Positions 45,559 through 63,186 are shown, counted from the first letter of the stretch. The stretch is 64,000 bases of DNA from Cordilura impudica (GCA_963682025.1 OY821520.1:180734626-180798625); one strand, 5' to 3'. Numbers and translations: made by a program. The notes: a model not told the origin generated them from the letters alone.

Positions 45559-47173
45559 CCTGACGTATAGAGATCAGCATCCCAAGCAGAGCCCGAGATT
45601 TATCCTCATCTGTAACTAATGTCTGATATTGCCTAGCAAAACCACCAATTTTCCCTAAACACTTCAGAATACCCCCTCCAAAGAACCGTTGGCAGTCCCT
45701 ATCTAAGATATTAAACTGTGCAGTAGAGTCACTCAGACTAAAATCACTGCCCACACTCCCTTCAGGCACAGATGCCATCTTGGCAGCTGCCGCATAAGAG
45801 ACTCCAGCTCCCATAATGCCATGCCTTGGAGCCCTCTCCGTGGCCTTTCCCATCATGCCGCCATTTACCTTCTTCAAGTGAACCCTATTAAGAAGCTCCT
45901 TTCTCCTCGGACAATCCCTAGAGCTAGCAGCGTGTCCCTCAACGCCACAATTCACGCACTTTGTAGTCAAACCTATCTTGCGGACCAACTGTCCCGTGAC
46001 AGCATCTTTGACTATAGTCTCAGCAGTATTCTCGCCCTTGGCGGGCACACTGCACTTACCAGGACCGTGATCCCCGCCACATTTCACACATCTATAGGGC
46101 ATCTGGCAGTTACTCGAAACATGGCCAAAACGTTGGCAATTGTAACACTGTGTAAGACCCTTCCGCTTAAAACTCCCTATCTGAACCTTACAATGGAGAA
46201 TATATTTAATCCCATAAAAAGATTTTATATCCGAGGACCTATCCATCTGGATCAACCACTTATCGCCACCTAACTTCTGTAACCTTTTCACATTCAAAGC
46301 GATCCGCAGGTCACCTAGGTATTCCCGCACCTCCTCAACCTCATACGAATCCGATAGACCCTTAATCAGAACCGAGATGGGTCTCAACTCCTTAGGAGTA
46401 AATGTATAGAAATGTATCTTTCTATCCACTAGCAAATCCTTAACACCATTAAAATCGTCAATAGTGCAGACCCCTATGTTCGCGACATTTTTGCTTAAAA
46501 TTTTTACGATAAAATTACTATGACCTAATTTCGCAGTCATACCCTCTGTCAAACTTTTAATATTAATATTGTAAACCGTAATAGCCGGTACAGACTTAAA
46601 ATTTACCTTATCCACAGTACTGTCGCCTTTTCTAGTACCATTCAATGGTTCGGTATCCTTTTCCGCCTTATTCTTATTAACGCCTTTGTTGATTGCAGCT
46701 CCTTTGGCAACAGGTGATTTTTTAAATTTTCCTGATGTGATGCCACCACCCTTCTTATCAGCGGAACTTTCAACACACCTCATATTAACAGATGCCGGTT
46801 TTATATTAGCCGCATCTTTCGGCTCAATTTTAGCCGCCACATCGAGTTGATCTTGGCTCATAGCACTATCAGTTTCCATTTCATCTTCAGATGAGCAATC
46901 TCCACAACTAGCCTTAGAAACAATGGCCTCCCATTTTTCAAAGCTGCCTCTCATCTTCTTATTTTCCTCTAGAAGGCTCAAAATCATTTCCTTCTGTTCA
47001 GTAATCTGAAGCATGGCTGCCTCGTACATCTTCTTATAATCACCAGAGTCATTTTCAACCGACCCTGCTCTCTTCCTCTTCGGACCAAGAACTTCGTCTC
47101 CCTCCATAGCAGTTACAGGACACAACACAATATACTCGGCACAACTTAAATTTATAACTTTTTCACTTTTCAC
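45551..47173 (-). CDS. Family B ORF1, copy B3
   Basis: 540 codons from the first ATG, or 518 from 47107 (preferred, as for B1). Three zinc knuckles intact. No protein difference from B1 seen. Confidence 0.92.
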   Translation of the reverse strand: MKSEKVINLSCAEYIVLCPVTAMEGDEVLGPKRKRAGSVENDSGDYKKMYEAAMLQITEQKEMILSLLEENKKMRGSFEKWEAIVSKASCGDCSSEDEMETDSAMSQDQLDVAAKIEPKDAANIKPASVNMRCVESSADKKGGGITSGKFKKSPVAKGAAINKGVNKNKAEKDTEPLNGTRKGDSTVDKVNFKSVPAITVYNINIKSLTEGMTAKLGHSNFIVKILSKNVANIGVCTIDDFNGVKDLLVDRKIHFYTFTPKELRPISVLIKGLSDSYEVEEVREYLGDLRIALNVKRLQKLGGDKWLIQMDRSSDIKSFYGIKYILHCKVQIGSFKRKGLTQCYNCQRFGHVSSNCQMPYRCVKCGGDHGPGKCSVPAKGENTAETIVKDAVTGQLVRKIGLTTKCVNCGVEGHAASSRDCPRRKELLNRVHLKKVNGGMMGKATERAPRHGIMGAGVSYAAAAKMASVPEGSVGSDFSLSDSTAQFNILDRDCQRFFGGGILKCLGKIGGFARQYQTLVTDEDKSRALLGMLISIRQDG

Positions 47174-47239
47174 TTTTAACTACACAATATAGCACACTAG
47201 CTTGGCTGCTAGCAAACGAATGAATTATTTGAATTTTTC

Positions 47240-47784
<545 letters not shown>

Positions 47785-47836
47785 ATATTTTTCTGGATAA
47801 CATATGGCACAAATTCAAACATTTTTAAAAACAATC

Positions 47837-47852
47837 GGTCCTTTTCAGGACC
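47837..47852 (+). terminator. Histone 3' stem-loop, H4 unit 5
   Basis: GGTCCT-TTTC-AGGACC. Confidence 0.95.
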
Positions 47853-48753
47853 ACTAAAAACTTAAAAAAAGAGTTAATACGTGTTGCAAATTTTTATTTA
47901 TTTACCAATTTCTCAATATTTATTTTGAATTTTACGAAAATATTTCGTATTTGTGAAGAAAATAAATTAATATATTACAAATCAAGGTGATATTTTTTTT
48001 TTTTGGTGCCAAACTTATATCACAGGAAAAAATATATTTTATATACGTATGCATTTTTATTTTCAATTTTACTTTAGTACAGTAACAGTTTCTATGGAAT
48101 TTTGTGTATATACATACGAATTTTCTTTTGTAAATTAGGGATTTTATCAAAATTGTTTCTTTAAGTTTTTGTAGAAGTTATTAAAAATCTAAATTTTTTG
48201 TATCACCCAATGATAATTTTCAACAGAAAGTATTACAAAAATTTCAGATTGTTTTAAAATTCTATTATAATAGTTTAAAAACTAGTAATACCCGTAATAT
48301 AAATTATATATTCAGTTATAAAAAAGTCAAATCACAATTAAATTTTCAATGAATTTTTATCAAATCTTTATATCTCAAATTTTTCGTATATATTATTTGA
48401 ATTAAAATTTCTCACGCGAACAAAACAAAGTATTCTTTAACTCCTAATGGAAATGGCTGTACTCAATATAAAAAAAAACAGTTCAAACATACGCACACAA
48501 AATAAAAACGAAAATCTTTGTATGTATAAATAAAAGCAAGAACAAAATACAATCGAACGATTACGTTTGTGTGTGTGTATTTTTGTTTTCTTGTTATTAT
48601 ACACACATTCAATTTATTTTCTTGCTATTATACACACATTCGTTAATTTTCACCTATATTTAAAAAAAAAAAACAAACGAAATGGAAGGGAAAAATAGTA
48701 AAAATAAATTTAGTTTTTGAAAAATTTCTTCTCTTTTTTGTAAAAGAATTTGT

Positions 48754-48769
48754 CGTCCTGAAAAGGACG
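48754..48769 (-). terminator. Histone 3' stem-loop, H2A unit 5
   Basis: CGTCCT-TTTC-AGGACG on the minus strand. Confidence 0.93.
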
Positions 48770-48813
48770 GATTGTTGTTGTTGTATTTTGTTTGTTTGTT
48801 TAGATATCTCCAT

Positions 48814-49448
<635 letters not shown>

Positions 49449-49826
49449 ATGCCTCCTAAAGCAAGTGGTAAAGCAGCTAAAAAGGCCGGCAAAGCCCAAA
49501 AAAATATCACGAAGAGTGGTGGTGACAAGACCAGAAGGAAGAAGCGCAAGGAAAGTTACGCCATCTACATTTACAAAGTGTTGAAGCAAGTACATCCTGA
49601 TACTGGTATTTCTTCAAAGGCCATGAGTATCATGAACAGTTTTGTAAATGATATTTTTGAACGTATTGCCGCTGAAGCCTCTCGTTTAGCTCAATACAAC
49701 AAACGTTCGACCATTACCAGTCGGGAAATTCAAACTGCTGTCCGCCTATTGTTACCCGGTGAATTGGCTAAGCATGCTGTGAGCGAAGGTACAAAAGCTG
49801 TCACCAAATATACCAGCTCCAAGTAA
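49449..49826 (+). CDS. His2B: Histone H2B, unit 5
   Basis: 125 residues, IAAEASRL form, intact. Confidence 0.97.
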   Translation: MPPKASGKAAKKAGKAQKNITKSGGDKTRRKKRKESYAIYIYKVLKQVHPDTGISSKAMSIMNSFVNDIFERIAAEASRLAQYNKRSTITSREIQTAVRLLLPGELAKHAVSEGTKAVTKYTSSK

Positions 49827-49857
49827 ATTCTGCCGTTGTGAAATTCCATATATAAAA

Positions 49858-49873
49858 GGCCCTTTTCAGGGCC
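49858..49873 (+). terminator. Histone 3' stem-loop, H2B unit 5
   Basis: GGCCCT-TTTC-AGGGCC. Confidence 0.95.
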
Positions 49874-50425
49874 ACAAAATTAATTCAAAAAGAGATTTTC
49901 TTGTTACTGCTACTTTTTTTCCTATTAATATAAAATCAAGATGATGATGATGATGGATGAATGAATGAATCAAGAACTGAAAAAATGGACGATTCTAACA
50001 TTTCCAAGATATATTAAGAAATTTTTTGTTTTTTTCTAATATAATTTTGCAATTACTAATAAATTGGTAAATCTTTTGTGAATATTTTAGTTTTTTCTGT
50101 AATTTAATATGAAAGGTATTTGATTTTCTTAAACTTTCCATTCTTATTTTTTTTATATATATGAATACATATATAATTTAATTAATCTGTTTTCGTGTAA
50201 TTATATCAATTCTCTACATGATTTTATATAATTTGTATTTTCTTCTAAAAACATAATTTTTAATTTCTTCCTCAGAATCTGCAAATCCTTATGAAATAAT
50301 CTATGTTTTAACTAATCTCTTCATTTACTTATATTTATTTTGAAATGTTTTTCCTAATATATTTTGTTATTAGGTAGAAAATTTGTTTAATTTGTAATTT
50401 AATCTCTTTTTAGTAAATATTTTGT

Positions 50426-50441
50426 AGCCCTGAAAAGGGCT
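50426..50441 (-). terminator. Histone 3' stem-loop, H1 unit 5
   Basis: AGCCCT-TTTC-AGGGCT on the minus strand. Confidence 0.93.
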
Positions 50442-50503
50442 GTTTAGATAATAAATCTTTTTTCGAATATCGAAAATAATTTGTTCTTCTTTTGGGAAAA
50501 AAT

Positions 50504-51202
50504 TTACTTTTTGCCGGCGGCTTTCTTGGCAGCTGGTTTCTTTGCTGCTGGAACAACTTTTTTCGATTTAGCTGCAACTACTGCGGCGGACTTTGCCTTT
50601 GGTGGTTTTGGTTTTGTTGCTGGTGCTTTTTTGATGGCAACAGCTGCGACGGGTTTTGCTTTAACTGTACCAGTCTTTTTGGCGGTTTTTGCCTTCGACT
50701 TTTCGGTCTTTTTCTTTTCGGCCGTCTTCTTGGCAGCAGTTGCTTTCTTTACTGTAACAGCAGTTGCCTTCTTTTTGGTAGCAGCGGCAGTCTTCTTCTT
50801 TTTCTCACCAGCAGCCTTTTTCTTTTCAACGGCAGCTTTTGTTGGCTTGGGATCTTTTGAGGCAGCAACAGACAATTTGAATGAACCAGAAGCACCCTTA
50901 CCTTTTGTTTGAATCAATTTTCCACTCGAAACGGCACCAACCAAATATTTCTTAATAAAAGGCGCCAATTTTTGGGAGTCTACCTTGTATGTACTATTCA
51001 GATATTTCTTAATGGCTTGAATTGATGAACCACCACGTTCCTTTAAAGTTTTAATGGCAGCATCGACCATCACTTGTGTAGTGGGATGAGTTGCTGATGG
51101 TTTCTTTGCCTTAGTGGAGGCAGCTTTTTTAGCCTTTTTCTCTGCAGCGGGAGCAGCAGCAACTGGAGATGCGGCAGATTCAACAACAGCGGTATCAGAC
51201 AT
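50504..51202 (-). CDS. His1: Linker histone H1, unit 5
   Basis: 232 residues with one replacement in the C-terminal tail, [10 protein letters not shown] instead of [10 protein letters not shown]; shared only with unit 6. Confidence 0.96.
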   Translation of the reverse strand: MSDTAVVESAASPVAAAPAAEKKAKKAASTKAKKPSATHPTTQVMVDAAIKTLKERGGSSIQAIKKYLNSTYKVDSQKLAPFIKKYLVGAVSSGKLIQTKGKGASGSFKLSVAASKDPKPTKAAVEKKKAAGEKKKKTAAATKKKATAVTVKKATAAKKTAEKKKTEKSKAKTAKKTGTVKAKPVAAVAIKKAPATKPKPPKAKSAAVVAAKSKKVVPAAKKPAAKKAAGKK

Positions 51203-53146
51203 GATTTTTTTTTTAATTTAATTTCAACACTTTAATATGAAACTTGTTTAACACTGTATATGCGTATATAGATTTTATGTGTACACCACTTTTTTGTGGG
51301 TACATCGATATGTTGAGAAGCTCATAGTAGTCGAAACAAGCATTTTGCAAAATTTTTAGTGCGAGTGTGTATAAAATTTAACAAAAGTTTTTTCTGATTT
51401 TTAATTATTTCTACAATATTTTTGCAAAATTTAATCAATTTTCTTTTACAAATTAAAGCTTAGATATGACTGTTTATATATTAAAAAAGAAATTTTCATA
51501 TTTAGTCTAATTTAAGTTTTTACTGACATTTATCTATCCAGATTGTACAAATTTTCCTACAAAATATCAACAAAATTAATTAAATTTACTAAAACTTAGA
51601 CATATTTCTGTAATAATTTAATGAAATATTGAAATCTTACATATTTTCTTAAAGCTCGATTAAAAATTTTACCAATAAAATGTTTTTTAGATTTTTAAAA
51701 ATTATTTCAAAATTTACTCTATTCTTGAGAAATTTTTTCATATTAGCAAAATTCTTATAAAGTTATTTTGTATAATTTTGCTCTTCACAAATGAAATTAA
51801 ATAGATTTATGTATTATTTTTATGAAAAATTAAAATATTTAGTTACATTTTAACCAAAATATGTATAAACAATTAAATAATGAATTGAATTTTAAACAAA
51901 AACACTTTTAGTGCTAAAACTCATAGTACACATACGATTTATGATGTGCGTTATTGTATTTATAGAATCATATTTTATTTATTTTAACATCAAACTTAAA
52001 ATTTTACAAAAAATGATTTAAAAATATATGTATGTATATTGAAAAATACTTTGTTTAATTAAATAATTTTGAATGAAATATTTGATAAATTTTTTAATAA
52101 TTTAAGTTAAATTTCTTCACATTGGTGCAATTCATTTTGTATAGGTATCTGTATACAAATGAAAATAAATCCATTCAATCGTAATTATTTCGATAATTTC
52201 TTTTTTATGAAAAAATCAAAAACCGAATTTATGAAATTCTTTCGTAAGAATTAATATATTTATTTAGAAAATGAATTTTTCAAGGAAAAAAATTTTAATT
52301 TTCAACATATTAGATATATTTCAGTAAAAACTACTACTTCTAAATATAATTTTAAATAATCGAATTTTTTTCGCTTCATTTGAGAAAATATTCGTTTTGT
52401 CGATGAATATTTTTGCATTTGTTAATATTTGTTTGTTTGGAAACGTCTGTGAAAATAATAACAATTATAAAGCGAGATTCACAAACATTGTGATGTATTT
52501 GCAAAATTGTTTAACATTTTTTAATTCTTATATTAAAACAATTAGCGGAAAAAATAAAAATATTTCATTCTATTACTGCAAAATTTGCTATGAAAATTTT
52601 CATAAAATTATATAAAATGCAATTTATATTATTGAAGAATATAAATGAATATATTTAAAAAAAAAATATGATATAATTTTTTTTTTGGCGCCAAACTTAC
52701 ATCACAGGGAAAAAAGCAATTTACCGACGGCAAAATAATTTTAAAAAATGAAGTTATTAAAGCGAGATTCCCAAACAAAAACTAAAAAATATATTTATTT
52801 TACATTCTAATGTAAAAAAAAAAAATCTCAAAAATAGAAACAAAATGTCTGTCATATATTTATTATTGTTGTAGAAAAAGTTTTTATTAAAAAAAAAAAA
52901 AAAGAAAAAAAACGAAAATTTAAATTTTTTGGCGCCAACTGCATATCACAGAAAAATGTCAATTTACCGACGGCAAAATGATAATATATATATAAAAATC
53001 AATTTTGGCGCCAAACGGATATGAAAATAATATTAAATTAATGTAAAATTTATTTATTTTGTAGAAAAATATTGTCTCTTTCATAAATTTTTAGTGGTCC
53101 TGAAAAGGACCGATTGTTTGAAAAAAATTTGTTAATTGGGCATAAT
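51203..53146. other. H1-H3 spacer, unit 5
   Basis: Dyads at 52684-52695, 52928-52939 and 53004-53015. Carries the alternative spacer variants CTTCACAAATG, TTGATAAATT and AACGAAAATTT, as in units 1 and 6, the units without family B. No convincing gene. Confidence 0.8.
53096..53111 (-). terminator. Histone 3' stem-loop, H3 unit 5
   Basis: GGTCCT-TTTC-AGGACC on the minus strand. Confidence 0.94.
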
Positions 53147-54152
<1,006 letters not shown>

Positions 54153-54204
54153 ATATTTTTCTGGATAACATATGGCACAAATTCAAACATTTTTAAAAAC
54201 AATC

Positions 54205-54220
54205 GGTCCTTTTCAGGACC
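54205..54220 (+). terminator. Histone 3' stem-loop, H4 unit 6
   Basis: GGTCCT-TTTC-AGGACC. Confidence 0.95.
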
Positions 54221-55121
54221 ACTAAAAACTTAAAAAAAGAGTTAATACGTGTTGCAAATTTTTATTTATTTACCAATTTCTCAATATTTATTTTGAATTT
54301 TACGAAAATATTTCGTATTTGTGAAGAAAATAAATTAATATATTACAAATCAAGGTGATATTTTTTTTTTTTGGCGCCAAACTTATATCACAGGAAAAAA
54401 TATATTTTATATACGTATGCATTTTTATTTTCAATTTTACTTTAGTACAGTAACAGTTTCTATGGAATTTTGTGTATATACATACGAATTTTCTTTTGTA
54501 AATTAGGGATTTTATCAAAATTGTTTCTTTAAGTTTTTGTAGAAGTTATTAAAAATCTAAATTTTTTGTATCACCCAATGATAATTTTCAACAGAAAGTA
54601 TTACAAAAATTTCAGATTGTTTTAAAATTCTATTATAATAGTTTAAAAACTAGTAATACCCGTAATATAAATTATATATTCAGTTATAAAAAAGTCAAAT
54701 CACAATTAAATTTTCAATGAATTTTTATCAAATCTTTATATCTCAAATTTTTCGTATATATTATTTGAATTAAAATTTCTCACGCGAACAAAACAAAGTA
54801 TTCTTTAACTCCTAATGGAAATGGCTGTACTCAATATAAAAAAAAACAGTTCAAACATACGCACACAAAATAAAAACGAAAATCTTTGTATGTATAAATA
54901 AAAGCAAGAACAAAATACAATCGAACGATTACGTTTGTGTGTGTGTATTTTTGTTTTCTTGTTATTATACACACATTCAATTTATTTTCTTGCTATTATA
55001 CACACATTCGTTAATTTTCACCTATATTTAAAAAAAAAAAACAAACGAAATGGAAGGGAAAAATAGTAAAAATAAATTTAGTTTTTGAAAAATTTCTTCT
55101 CTTTTTTGTAAAAGAATTTGT

Positions 55122-55137
55122 CGTCCTGAAAAGGACG
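55122..55137 (-). terminator. Histone 3' stem-loop, H2A unit 6
   Basis: CGTCCT-TTTC-AGGACG on the minus strand. Confidence 0.93.
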
Positions 55138-55181
55138 GATTGTTGTTGTTGTATTTTGTTTGTTTGTTTAGATATCTCCAT

Positions 55182-55813
<632 letters not shown>

Positions 55814-56191
55814 ATGCCTCCTAAAGCAAGTGGTAAAGCAGCTAAAAAGGCCGGCAAAGCCCAAAAAAATATCACGAAGAGTGGTGGTGACAAGACCAGA
55901 AGGAAGAAGCGCAAGGAAAGTTACGCCATCTACATTTACAAAGTGTTGAAGCAAGTACATCCTGATACTGGTATTTCTTCAAAGGCCATGAGTATCATGA
56001 ACAGTTTTGTAAATGATATTTTTGAACGTATTGCCGCTGAAGCCTCTCGTTTAGCTCAATACAACAAACGTTCGACCATTACCAGTCGGGAAATTCAAAC
56101 TGCTGTCCGCCTATTGTTACCCGGTGAATTGGCTAAGCATGCTGTGAGCGAAGGTACAAAAGCTGTCACCAAATATACCAGCTCCAAGTAA
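55814..56191 (+). CDS. His2B: Histone H2B, unit 6
   Basis: 125 residues, IAAEASRL form, intact. Confidence 0.97.
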   Translation: MPPKASGKAAKKAGKAQKNITKSGGDKTRRKKRKESYAIYIYKVLKQVHPDTGISSKAMSIMNSFVNDIFERIAAEASRLAQYNKRSTITSREIQTAVRLLLPGELAKHAVSEGTKAVTKYTSSK

Positions 56192-56222
56192 ATTCTGCCG
56201 TTGTGAAATTCCATATATAAAA

Positions 56223-56238
56223 GGCCCTTTTCAGGGCC
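56223..56238 (+). terminator. Histone 3' stem-loop, H2B unit 6
   Basis: GGCCCT-TTTC-AGGGCC. Confidence 0.95.
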
Positions 56239-56804
56239 ACAAAATTAATTCAAAAAGAGATTTTCTTGTTACTGCTACTTTTTTTCCTATTAATATAAAA
56301 TCAAGATGATGATGATGATGGATGAATGAATGAATCAAGAACTGAAAAAATGGACGATTCTAACATTTCCAAGATATATTAAGAAATTTTTTGTTTTTTT
56401 CTAATATAATTTTGCAATTACTAATAAATTGGTAAATCTTTTGTGAATATTTTAGTTTTTTCTGTAATTTAATATGAAAGGTATTTGATTTTCTTAAACT
56501 TTCCATTCTTATTTTTTTTTATATATATGAATACATATATATATACATATATATATTTAATTAATCTGTTTTCGTGTAATTATATCAATTCTCTACATGA
56601 TTTTATATAATTTGTATTTTCTTCTAAAAACATAATTTTTAATTTCTTCCTCAGAATCTGCAAATCCTTATGAAATAATCTATGTTTTAACTAATCTCTT
56701 CATTTACTTATATTTATTTTGAAATGTTTTTCCTAATATATTTTGTTATTAGGTAGAAAATTTGTTTAATTTGTAATTTAATCTCTTTTTAGTAAATATT
56801 TTGT

Positions 56805-56820
56805 AGCCCTGAAAAGGGCT
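56805..56820 (-). terminator. Histone 3' stem-loop, H1 unit 6
   Basis: AGCCCT-TTTC-AGGGCT on the minus strand. Confidence 0.93.
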
Positions 56821-56882
56821 GTTTAGATAATAAATCTTTTTTCGAATATCGAAAATAATTTGTTCTTCTTTTGGGAAAAAAT

Positions 56883-57581
56883 TTACTTTTTGCCGGCGGC
56901 TTTCTTGGCAGCTGGTTTCTTTGCTGCTGGAACAACTTTTTTCGATTTAGCTGCAACTACTGCGGCGGACTTTGCCTTTGGTGGTTTTGGTTTTGTTGCT
57001 GGTGCTTTTTTGATGGCAACAGCTGCGACGGGTTTTGCTTTAACTGTACCAGTCTTTTTGGCGGTTTTTGCCTTCGACTTTTCGGTCTTTTTCTTTTCGG
57101 CCGTCTTCTTGGCAGCAGTTGCTTTCTTTACTGTAACAGCAGTTGCCTTCTTTTTGGTAGCAGCGGCAGTCTTCTTCTTTTTCTCACCAGCAGCCTTTTT
57201 CTTTTCAACGGCAGCTTTTGTTGGCTTGGGATCTTTTGAGGCAGCAACAGACAATTTGAATGAACCAGAAGCACCCTTACCTTTTGTTTGAATCAATTTT
57301 CCACTCGAAACGGCACCAACCAAATATTTCTTAATAAAAGGCGCCAATTTTTGGGAGTCTACCTTGTATGTACTATTCAGATATTTCTTAATGGCTTGAA
57401 TTGATGAACCACCACGTTCCTTTAAAGTTTTAATGGCAGCATCGACCATCACTTGTGTAGTGGGATGAGTTGCTGATGGTTTCTTTGCCTTAGTGGAGGC
57501 AGCTTTTTTAGCCTTTTTCTCTGCAGCGGGAGCAGCAGCAACTGGAGATGCGGCAGATTCAACAACAGCGGTATCAGACAT
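56883..57581 (-). CDS. His1: Linker histone H1, unit 6
   Basis: 232 residues with the [10 protein letters not shown] replacement shared with unit 5. Confidence 0.96.
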   Translation of the reverse strand: MSDTAVVESAASPVAAAPAAEKKAKKAASTKAKKPSATHPTTQVMVDAAIKTLKERGGSSIQAIKKYLNSTYKVDSQKLAPFIKKYLVGAVSSGKLIQTKGKGASGSFKLSVAASKDPKPTKAAVEKKKAAGEKKKKTAAATKKKATAVTVKKATAAKKTAEKKKTEKSKAKTAKKTGTVKAKPVAAVAIKKAPATKPKPPKAKSAAVVAAKSKKVVPAAKKPAAKKAAGKK

Positions 57582-59525
57582 GATTTTTTTTTTAATTTAA
57601 TTTCAACACTTTAATATGAAACTTGTTTAACACTGTATATGCGTATATAGATTTTATGTGTACACCACTTTTTTGTGGGTACATCGATATGTTGAGAAGC
57701 TCATAGTAGTCGAAACAAGCATTTTGCAAAATTTTTAGTGCGAGTGTGTATAAAATTTAACAAAAGTTTTTTCTGATTTTTAATTATTTCTACAATATTT
57801 TTGCAAAATTTAATCAATTTTCTTTTACAAATTAAAGCTTAGATATGACTGTTTATATATTAAAAAAGAAATTTTCATATTTAGTCTAATTTAAGTTTTT
57901 ACTGACATTTATCTATCCAGATTGTACAAATTTTCCTACAAAATATCAACAAAATTAATTAAATTTACTAAAACTTAGACATATTTCTGTAATAATTTAA
58001 TGAAATATTGAAATCTTACATATTTTCTTAAAGCTCGATTAAAAATTTTACCAATAAAATGTTTTTTAGATTTTTAAAAATTATTTCAAAATTTACTCTA
58101 TTCTTGAGAAATTTTTTCATATTAGCAAAATTCTTATAAAGTTATTTTGTATAATTTTGCTCTTCACAAATGAAATTAAATAGATTTATGTATTATTTTT
58201 ATGAAAAATTAAAATATTTAGTTACATTTTAACCAAAATATGTATAAACAATTAAATAATGAATTGAATTTTAAACAAAAACACTTTTAGTGCTAAAACT
58301 CATAGTACACATACGATTTATGATGTGCGTTATTGTATTTATAGAATCATATTTTATTTATTTTAACATCAAACTTAAAATTTTACAAAAAATGATTTAA
58401 AAATATATGTATGTATATTGAAAAATACTTTGTTTAATTAAATAATTTTGAATGAAATATTTGATAAATTTTTTAATAATTTAAGTTAAATTTCTTCACA
58501 TTGGTGCAATTCATTTTGTATAGGTATCTGTATACAAATGAAAATAAATCCATTCAATCGTAATTATTTCGATAATTTCTTTTTTATGAAAAAATCAAAA
58601 ACCGAATTTATGAAATTCTTTCGTAAGAATTAATATATTTATTTAGAAAATGAATTTTTCAAGGAAAAAAATTTTAATTTTCAACATATTAGATATATTT
58701 CAGTAAAAACTACTACTTCTAAATATAATTTTAAATAATCGAATTTTTTTCGCTTCATTTGAGAAAATATTCGTTTTGTCGATGAATATTTTTGCATTTG
58801 TTAATATTTGTTTGTTTGGAAACGTCTGTGAAAATAATAACAATTATAAAGCGAGATTCACAAACATTGTGATGTATTTGCAAAATTGTTTAACATTTTT
58901 TAATTCTTATATTAAAACAATTAGCGGAAAAAATAAAAATATTTCATTCTATTACTGCAAAATTTGCTATGAAAATTTTCATAAAATTATATAAAATGCA
59001 ATTTATATTATTGAAGAATATAAATGAATATATTTAAAAAAAAAATATGATATAATTTTTTTTTTGGCGCCAAACTTACATCACAGGGAAAAAAGCAATT
59101 TACCGACGGCAAAATAATTTTAAAAAATGAAGTTATTAAAGCGAGATTCCCAAACAAAAACTAAAAAATATATTTATTTTACATTCTAATGTAAAAAAAA
59201 AAATCTCAAAAATAGAAACAAAATGTCTGTCATATATTTATTATTGTTGTAGAAAAAGTTTTTATTAAAAAAAAAAAAAAAAGAAAAAAAACGAAAATTT
59301 AAATTTTTTGGCGCCAACTGCATATCACAGAAAAATGTCAATTTACCGACGGCAAAATGATAATATATATATAAAAATCAATTTTGGCGCCAAACGGATA
59401 TGAAAATAATATTAAATTAATGTAAAATTTATTTATTTTGTAGAAAAATATTGTCTCTTTCATAAATTTTTAGTGGTCCTGAAAAGGACCGATTGTTTGA
59501 AAAAAATTTGTTAATTGGGCATAAT
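57582..59525. other. H1-H3 spacer, unit 6
   Basis: Dyads at 59063-59074, 59307-59318 and 59383-59394; spacer variants of the no-family-B type. No convincing gene. Confidence 0.8.
59475..59490 (-). terminator. Histone 3' stem-loop, H3 unit 6
   Basis: GGTCCT-TTTC-AGGACC on the minus strand. Confidence 0.94.
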
Positions 59526-60540
<1,015 letters not shown>

Positions 60541-60592
60541 ATATTTTTCTGGATAACATATGGCACAAATTCAAACATTTTTAAAAACAATC

Positions 60593-60608
60593 GGTCCTTT
60601 TCAGGACC
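60593..60608 (+). terminator. Histone 3' stem-loop, H4 unit 7
   Basis: GGTCCT-TTTC-AGGACC. Confidence 0.95.
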
Positions 60609-61522
60609 ACTAAAAACTTAAAAAAAGAGTTAATACGTGTTGCAAATTTTTATTTATTTACCAATTTCTCAATATTTATTTTGAATTTTACGAAAATATT
60701 TCGTATTTGTGAAGAAAATAAATTAATATATTACAAATCAAGGTGATATTTTTTTTTTTTTGGCGCCAAACTTATATCACAGGAAAAAATATATTTTATA
60801 TACGTATGCATTTTTATTTTCAATTTTACTTTAGTACAGTAACAGTTTCTATGGAATTTTGTGTATATACATACGAATTTTCTTTTGTAAATTAGGGATT
60901 TTATCAAAATTGTTTCTTTAAGTTTTTGTAGAAGTTATTAAAAATCTAAATTTTTTGTATCACCCAATGATAATTTTCAACAGAAAGTATTACAAAAATT
61001 TCAGATTGTTTTAAAATTCTATTATAATAGTTTAAAAACTAGTAATACCCGTAATATAAATTATATATTCAGTTATAAAAAAGTCAAATCACAATTAAAT
61101 TTTCAATGAATTTTTATCAAATCTTTATATCTCAAATTTTTCGTATATATTATTTGAATTAAAATTTCTCACGCGAACAAAACAAAGTATTCTTTAACTC
61201 CTAATGGAAATGGCTGTACTCAATATAAAAAAAAAAACAGTTCAAACATACGCACACAAAATAAAAACGAAAATCTTTGTATGTATAAATAAAAGCAAGA
61301 ACAAAATACAATCGAACGATTACGTTTGTGTGTGTGTATTTTTGTTTTCTTGTTATTATACACACATTCAATTTATTTTGTTTTCTTGCTATTATACACA
61401 CATTCGTTAATTTTCACCTATATTTAAAAAAAAAAAAAAAAACAAACGAAATGGAAGGGAAAAATAGTAAAAATAAATTTAGTTTTTGAAAAATTTCTTC
61501 TCTTTTTTGTAAAAGAATTTGT

Positions 61523-61538
61523 CGTCCTGAAAAGGACG
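61523..61538 (-). terminator. Histone 3' stem-loop, H2A unit 7
   Basis: CGTCCT-TTTC-AGGACG on the minus strand. Confidence 0.93.
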
Positions 61539-61582
61539 GATTGTTGTTGTTGTATTTTTTTTGTTTGTTTAGATATCTCCAT

Positions 61583-62214
<632 letters not shown>

Positions 62215-62592
62215 ATGCCTCCTAAAGCAAGTGGTAAAGCAGCTAAAAAGGCCGGCAAAGCCCAAAAAAATATCACGAAGAGTGGTGGTGACAAGACCAG
62301 AAGGAAGAAGCGCAAGGAAAGTTACGCCATCTACATTTACAAAGTGTTGAAGCAAGTACATCCTGATACTGGTATTTCTTCAAAGGCCATGAGTATCATG
62401 AACAGTTTTGTAAATGATATTTTTGAACGTATTGCCGCTGAAGCCTCTCGTTTAGCTCAATACAACAAACGTTCGACCATTACCAGTCGGGAAATTCAAA
62501 CTGCTGTCCGCCTATTGTTACCCGGTGAATTGGCTAAGCATGCTGTGAGCGAAGGTACAAAAGCTGTCACCAAATATACGAGCTCCAAGTAA
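62215..62592 (+). CDS. His2B: Histone H2B, unit 7
   Basis: 125 residues, intact; one silent change near the end (ACC to ACG for Thr in KYTSSK). Confidence 0.97.
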   Translation: MPPKASGKAAKKAGKAQKNITKSGGDKTRRKKRKESYAIYIYKVLKQVHPDTGISSKAMSIMNSFVNDIFERIAAEASRLAQYNKRSTITSREIQTAVRLLLPGELAKHAVSEGTKAVTKYTSSK

Positions 62593-62623
62593 ATTCTGCC
62601 GTTGTGAAATTCCATATATAAAA

Positions 62624-62639
62624 GGCCCTTTTCAGGGCC
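62624..62639 (+). terminator. Histone 3' stem-loop, H2B unit 7
   Basis: GGCCCT-TTTC-AGGGCC. Confidence 0.95.
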
Positions 62640-63186
62640 ACAAAATTAATTCAAAAAGAGATTTTCTTGTTACTGCTATTTTTTTTCCTATTAATATAAA
62701 ATCAATATGATGATGACGATGAATGAATGAATCAAGAACTGAAAAAATGGACGATTCTAACATTTCCAAGATATATTAAGAAATTTTTTGTTTTTTTCTA
62801 ATATAATTTTGCAATTACTAATAAATTGGTAAATCTTTTGTGAATATTTTAGTTTTTTCTGTAATTTAATATGAAAGGTATTTGATTTTCTTAAACTTTC
62901 CATTCTTATTTTTTTTATATATATATACATATATATATTTAATTAATCTGTTTTCGTGTAATTATATCAATTCTCTACATGATTTTATATAATTTGTATT
63001 TTCTTCTAAAAACATAATTTTTAATTTCTTCTTCAGAATCTGCAAATCCTTATGAAATAATCTATGTTTTACCTAATCTCTTCATTTACTTATATTTATT
63101 TTGAAATGTTTTTCCTAATATATTTTGTTATTAGGTAGAAAATTTGTTTGATTTGTAATTTAATCTCTTTTTAGTAAATATTTTGT

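Larger units (their letters stand above)
42283..47239 (-). mobile_element. Family B non-LTR retrotransposon, complete copy B3
   Basis: 4957 bp, the same length and ends as B1 and the same H3 start-site insertion. Only a handful of single-base differences from B1 are seen, such as GGGACACTT for GGGGCACTT in the 3' UTR. Confidence 0.95.
47785..48813. other. H4-H2A spacer, unit 5
   Basis: The E2F-type dyad is mutated here to TTTGGTGCCAAA (48002-48013), the only unit where it is broken. Shares the GTTTT deletion with units 4 and 6. No gene seen. Confidence 0.85.
49827..50503. other. H2B-H1 spacer, unit 5
   Basis: Same TATATA-tract form as unit 4. No gene seen. Confidence 0.85.
54153..55181. other. 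H4-H2A spacer, unit 6
   Basis: E2F-type dyad at 54370-54381, intact. GTTTT deletion as in units 4 and 5. No gene seen. Confidence 0.85.
56192..56882. other. H2B-H1 spacer, unit 6
   Basis: Has the longer TATATATACATATATATA tract, as in unit 1. No gene seen. Confidence 0.85.
60541..61582. other. H4-H2A spacer, unit 7
   Basis: E2F-type dyad at 60759-60770. Keeps the GTTTT between the TACACACATTC repeats and has the longest A run near 61425. No gene seen. Confidence 0.85.
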